Assembly (NCBI RefSeq): GCF_029846235.1
Contig: NZ_JARVWP010000004.1
Span: 496,001 to 560,000 of the forward strand
DNA: 64,000 bases
Origin: Bradyrhizobium sp. CER78
GTDB taxonomy: Bacteria; Pseudomonadota; Alphaproteobacteria; Rhizobiales; Xanthobacteraceae
Direction of reading: 5' to 3'
Shown here: positions 58,155 to 64,000 of the stretch, in pieces
Position numbering within the stretch: position 1 is the first letter of the stretch
Layout: each line of letters opens with the position of its first letter
Position numbers and translations under genes: made by a program
Notes under the pieces: generated by a model
Databases searched by the model: none
What the model was told of the DNA's origin: nothing
The model's input: only the letters and a program-made list of their open reading frames with translations

Positions 58155-60215
58155 CTAGTCGTCGAGGTCGGCCTCGACCTTGTCGAAGAACGAATAACGC
58201 AGGCTGTCGGAGTCGGCGTACCACTGCCCCGGCCCCTTGTTGGCGGCGAGCGTCAACGTCCACAGCGCATCGGTGCAGTCGCGGCGGTGCATCGACAGGT
58301 CGAAGCCGTTGCCGAAGAACAGTTCCGACCATTCCCACCAGGTGCCGAGCTTCTTCACGCCGCGCAGCAGATCGTAGCGATCGATCACCGCCGGCGCCAT
58401 GTCCGAGGTCACCGACGCGAATACGACGCCGGTCTTGACCACGCGGTTGAGCTCGCGCACCCCGCGCACGACCTGCTTCTCGCCGAGATGGCACAGCGAG
58501 GTCTCGAACACGAAGTCGAACTCATTGTCCTTGAACGGCATGTCGGCGATCGAGCCGAGCTTGTTGTACTTCTTGAGCGCCTTCGGCGTCTTGCCGTGGA
58601 TGTAGCGGTTGTTCTCGATGCCCCAGGCATCGATGCCGCGCTCGCGCAGCGCGCCGACCAATTCGCCGCTGGCGGAGCCGGCGATCAGCAGCTTGTAGCC
58701 CTTCGCCCTGCCCCAGACCGTCTTGATCAGGTCGGTCAGATAGGCCGGGTCGGTGAAGTTGCGCCAGACTTCGCCGTAGGGACCGGCGCCGCGATAATTG
58801 TCGAAATAGGCGCGGTCGATCTTGTCGGACAGCGTGCCTTCGTCCTGCGCGCGGGCGCGGCGCAGCCGCATCATCTCGGTGACGACGATGTCGGTAGCGG
58901 CATCGGAGGAATCGAGCAGCCCGTTCAGCGTCGAATCGAACAGATAGTCGCCGACTACCACGAGGCCGGGGTGCTCCTTCGGCTCGGGACGATGGTTGGT
59001 CATGACGTCGCGCACCGGCAGGCCACCCGGCAGCGCATTGACCGACGACAGCCAGCGGTGGGTCTTGCCCTCGAGGAAGTGTTCGCGGGCATCGCCGAGC
59101 GAGGCCGGCAGCGACTTCAGCGCGGCGTCGATCAGTTCCTCGTCGCTGAGATTGGCGTAGGCGAGCGCGTCGGAGCCGGCGATCAGCCAGTTCAGCACGC
59201 CGTGCTTGCCGACGTCGTGGCGCGCGCCCTCATTGTAGACGCAGCAGCCGCCGAACGCCTCCGACATGAACCAGGCGCCTGGGATCTTCTCGCCCCAGAA
59301 CGGCTCGTCGAACAGGATCGAGACACGCAGATAGTGCGCGGGCCGGTCGAAATAGGCGACGTGCTTGACCATCGACTTGCGCAGCTGCTCGCCGTCCCAG
59401 CGCATGGTCGCGAGCCAGGAGTGCGGCAGGCAGACCAGCACGAGGTCGAAGTCGCGCGTCTCCGGCCCCTTGCCGTTCATCATGTTGAGCTGGTAGCGGC
59501 CGGCCGCGGTCTTGCCGACCTTGAGGACGCGATGGTTGAGCTGGATGTCGGCGCTGACCTCCGAGCGCAGGCAATCGATCAGCTGCTCGTTGCCGTTCTG
59601 GATCGAATACAGGCCGATATAGCCGTCGACGTCCATCACGTAGTTCTTCAGCGCGTTGAGGCCGTTGGTGTTGTGGCTCTCGGTCGCGATGTCGGAGCGC
59701 GCCATCACCTTGAAGAACCGCTTGGCGGTCGCGTCCTCGACCTCCTCGTCGAGGATCTGCTCGGCGGTCTTGTAGGCCCAGGGATGCTCGTTGTCGTGGG
59801 CGCCGATGCCCTCGTAGTACTCGTGCGGCGACACCAGGTCGGCGCAGCGCTTGCGGAATGCCTCGATCGCGGCCGCGGTCTTCGCGCCGTATTTGCGGCG
59901 CATGCCCGGGACGTCGGCGAGCAGCTCGCCGTCGAGGTGCACCTGCTCGGCATCCATGGGGATCGTCTGCAGGCCGAAATGCTGGATCAGCTCGCGCAGC
60001 GGGTCGGGTCCCGTCATCGAGTAGTCGTAGATCTCGGCAACGCCGGCCTCGTACATCGCCGGCGCGCTGTCGAATTTGCGCGTGACGATCTTGCCGCCGA
60101 GGCGGTTCGACGCCTCGAAGATGGTCACGCGGCAGAGGTCGCCGAGTTTGCGCTTCAAATACCAGGCGCTCATCAGCCCCCCGGGGCCGCCGCCTACGAT
60201 AGCCAAGTCGAGCAT
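58155..60215 (-). CDS. Flavin amine-oxidase-like domain fused to a SAM-methyltransferase domain
   Basis: 686 residues from ATG at 60213-60215. Residues 1-450 are a flavin-containing amine oxidase / phytoene-desaturase-like domain: GGGPGGLMSAWYL (8-20), EASNRLGGK (34-42) and the C-terminal FAD motif VVVGDYLFDST (419-429). Residues about 480-686 resemble a class I methyltransferase: LLIAGSASGELVGAL (509-523) as motif I, GIEN with Glu534 as the ribose ligand, and DMPFKDNEFDFVFETSLCHL later. Motif I lacks the usual GxGxG, so activity needs proof. The reading frame is continuous. Upstream of the ABC exporter on the same strand; together they may make and export a product. Confidence 0.82.
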   Translation of the reverse strand: MLDLAIVGGGPGGLMSAWYLKRKLGDLCRVTIFEASNRLGGKIVTRKFDSAPAMYEAGVAEIYDYSMTGPDPLRELIQHFGLQTIPMDAEQVHLDGELLADVPGMRRKYGAKTAAAIEAFRKRCADLVSPHEYYEGIGAHDNEHPWAYKTAEQILDEEVEDATAKRFFKVMARSDIATESHNTNGLNALKNYVMDVDGYIGLYSIQNGNEQLIDCLRSEVSADIQLNHRVLKVGKTAAGRYQLNMMNGKGPETRDFDLVLVCLPHSWLATMRWDGEQLRKSMVKHVAYFDRPAHYLRVSILFDEPFWGEKIPGAWFMSEAFGGCCVYNEGARHDVGKHGVLNWLIAGSDALAYANLSDEELIDAALKSLPASLGDAREHFLEGKTHRWLSSVNALPGGLPVRDVMTNHRPEPKEHPGLVVVGDYLFDSTLNGLLDSSDAATDIVVTEMMRLRRARAQDEGTLSDKIDRAYFDNYRGAGPYGEVWRNFTDPAYLTDLIKTVWGRAKGYKLLIAGSASGELVGALRERGIDAWGIENNRYIHGKTPKALKKYNKLGSIADMPFKDNEFDFVFETSLCHLGEKQVVRGVRELNRVVKTGVVFASVTSDMAPAVIDRYDLLRGVKKLGTWWEWSELFFGNGFDLSMHRRDCTDALWTLTLAANKGPGQWYADSDSLRYSFFDKVEADLDD

Positions 60216-60335
60216 ATGGATTCCGTCGCTTCCGGCAGCCAAACGGCCGGTCTAAGTCACCCTAGCAAAAGCACTTTTTTGCCTGAAGGGAAGATGAACA
60301 AACTGCGTCCCAGCACCGCAGCAGGGAAAGAAAGC

Positions 60336-60366
60336 AGCAAAAAGGCCGGCAAAACGCCGGCCTTCT
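60336..60366 (-). terminator. Intrinsic terminator of rpoC
   Basis: On the minus strand AAGGCCGGC and GCCGGCCTT form a 9-bp stem with a GTTTT loop (60342-60364), followed by TTTTTGCTGC, 29 nt after the rpoC stop codon. Confidence 0.87.
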
Positions 60367-60392
60367 CGCCATTACCGTAGTCTTGCGGAGGC

Positions 60393-64000
<3,608 letters not shown>

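Noticed and set aside
58104..60380. 758-codon plus-strand frame opposite the flavoprotein-methyltransferase gene
   Set aside because: The minus-strand product has FAD motifs; the plus-strand frame has only Arg/Val/Asp-rich low-quality sequence.

Overview
The window looks like a chromosomal segment of a high-GC alphaproteobacterium, most probably Bradyrhizobium or a close relative. The evidence is the order of the ribosomal superoperon, the ATP12-type F1 assembly factor, the OprO/P-like porin, and several intergenic palindromes of kinds I remember from Bradyrhizobium genomes (CGTCATTGCGAGGAGCG, CGTCATTCCGGGGC, TCACCTCTCCC/GGGAGAGGTGA). The genus is inferred and was not tested by any search.

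Layout. Positions 1-2030 are visibly lower in GC than the rest. They hold a divergent pair: a phospholipase D-like protein cut by the left edge, and a STAS / GHKL-ATPase / DUF4325 fusion. This is the best candidate for a transferred and poorly described system. From 2232 to 34806 is ordinary accessory and housekeeping content: propionyl-CoA carboxylase beta; a MocR regulator facing an EamA exporter; a class D beta-lactamase; an orphan FliK/FlhB-like pair; ATP12; a multicopper oxidase overlapping a secreted phosphoesterase; an amidohydrolase; an RluA-type pseudouridine synthase; a degP-rarA operon; a porin; an HxlR regulator facing an alcohol dehydrogenase; a phosphotransferase with a partner of unknown function; an SDR/DUF1330 pair; and a chemoreceptor. 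Palindromic repeats lie in many of the gaps.

From 34868 to 53914 the minus strand carries one nearly unbroken str-S10-spc-alpha superoperon. In transcription order it is rpsL, rpsG, fusA, tuf, rpsJ, rplC, rplD, rplW, rplB, rpsS, rplV, rpsC, rplP, rpmC, rpsQ, rplN, rplX, rplE, rpsN, rpsH, rplF, rplR, rpsE, rpmD, rplO, secY, adk, rpsM, rpsK, rpoA, rplQ. A candidate promoter sits about 400 nt upstream of rpsL and a clear intrinsic terminator follows rplQ. The adenylate kinase carries a 94-residue Lys/Ala-rich, histone H1-like tail.

Three genes lie between rpoC (cut by the right edge) and rpsL: a plus-strand FAD monooxygenase-like protein, an ABC exporter with acidic N- and C-terminal tracts, and a flavin amine-oxidase-like domain fused to a SAM-methyltransferase domain. 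They could form a small modification/export module, but their substrate is not visible. rpoC ends at a strong terminator.

No rRNA, tRNA, CRISPR array, transposase or integrase was seen.
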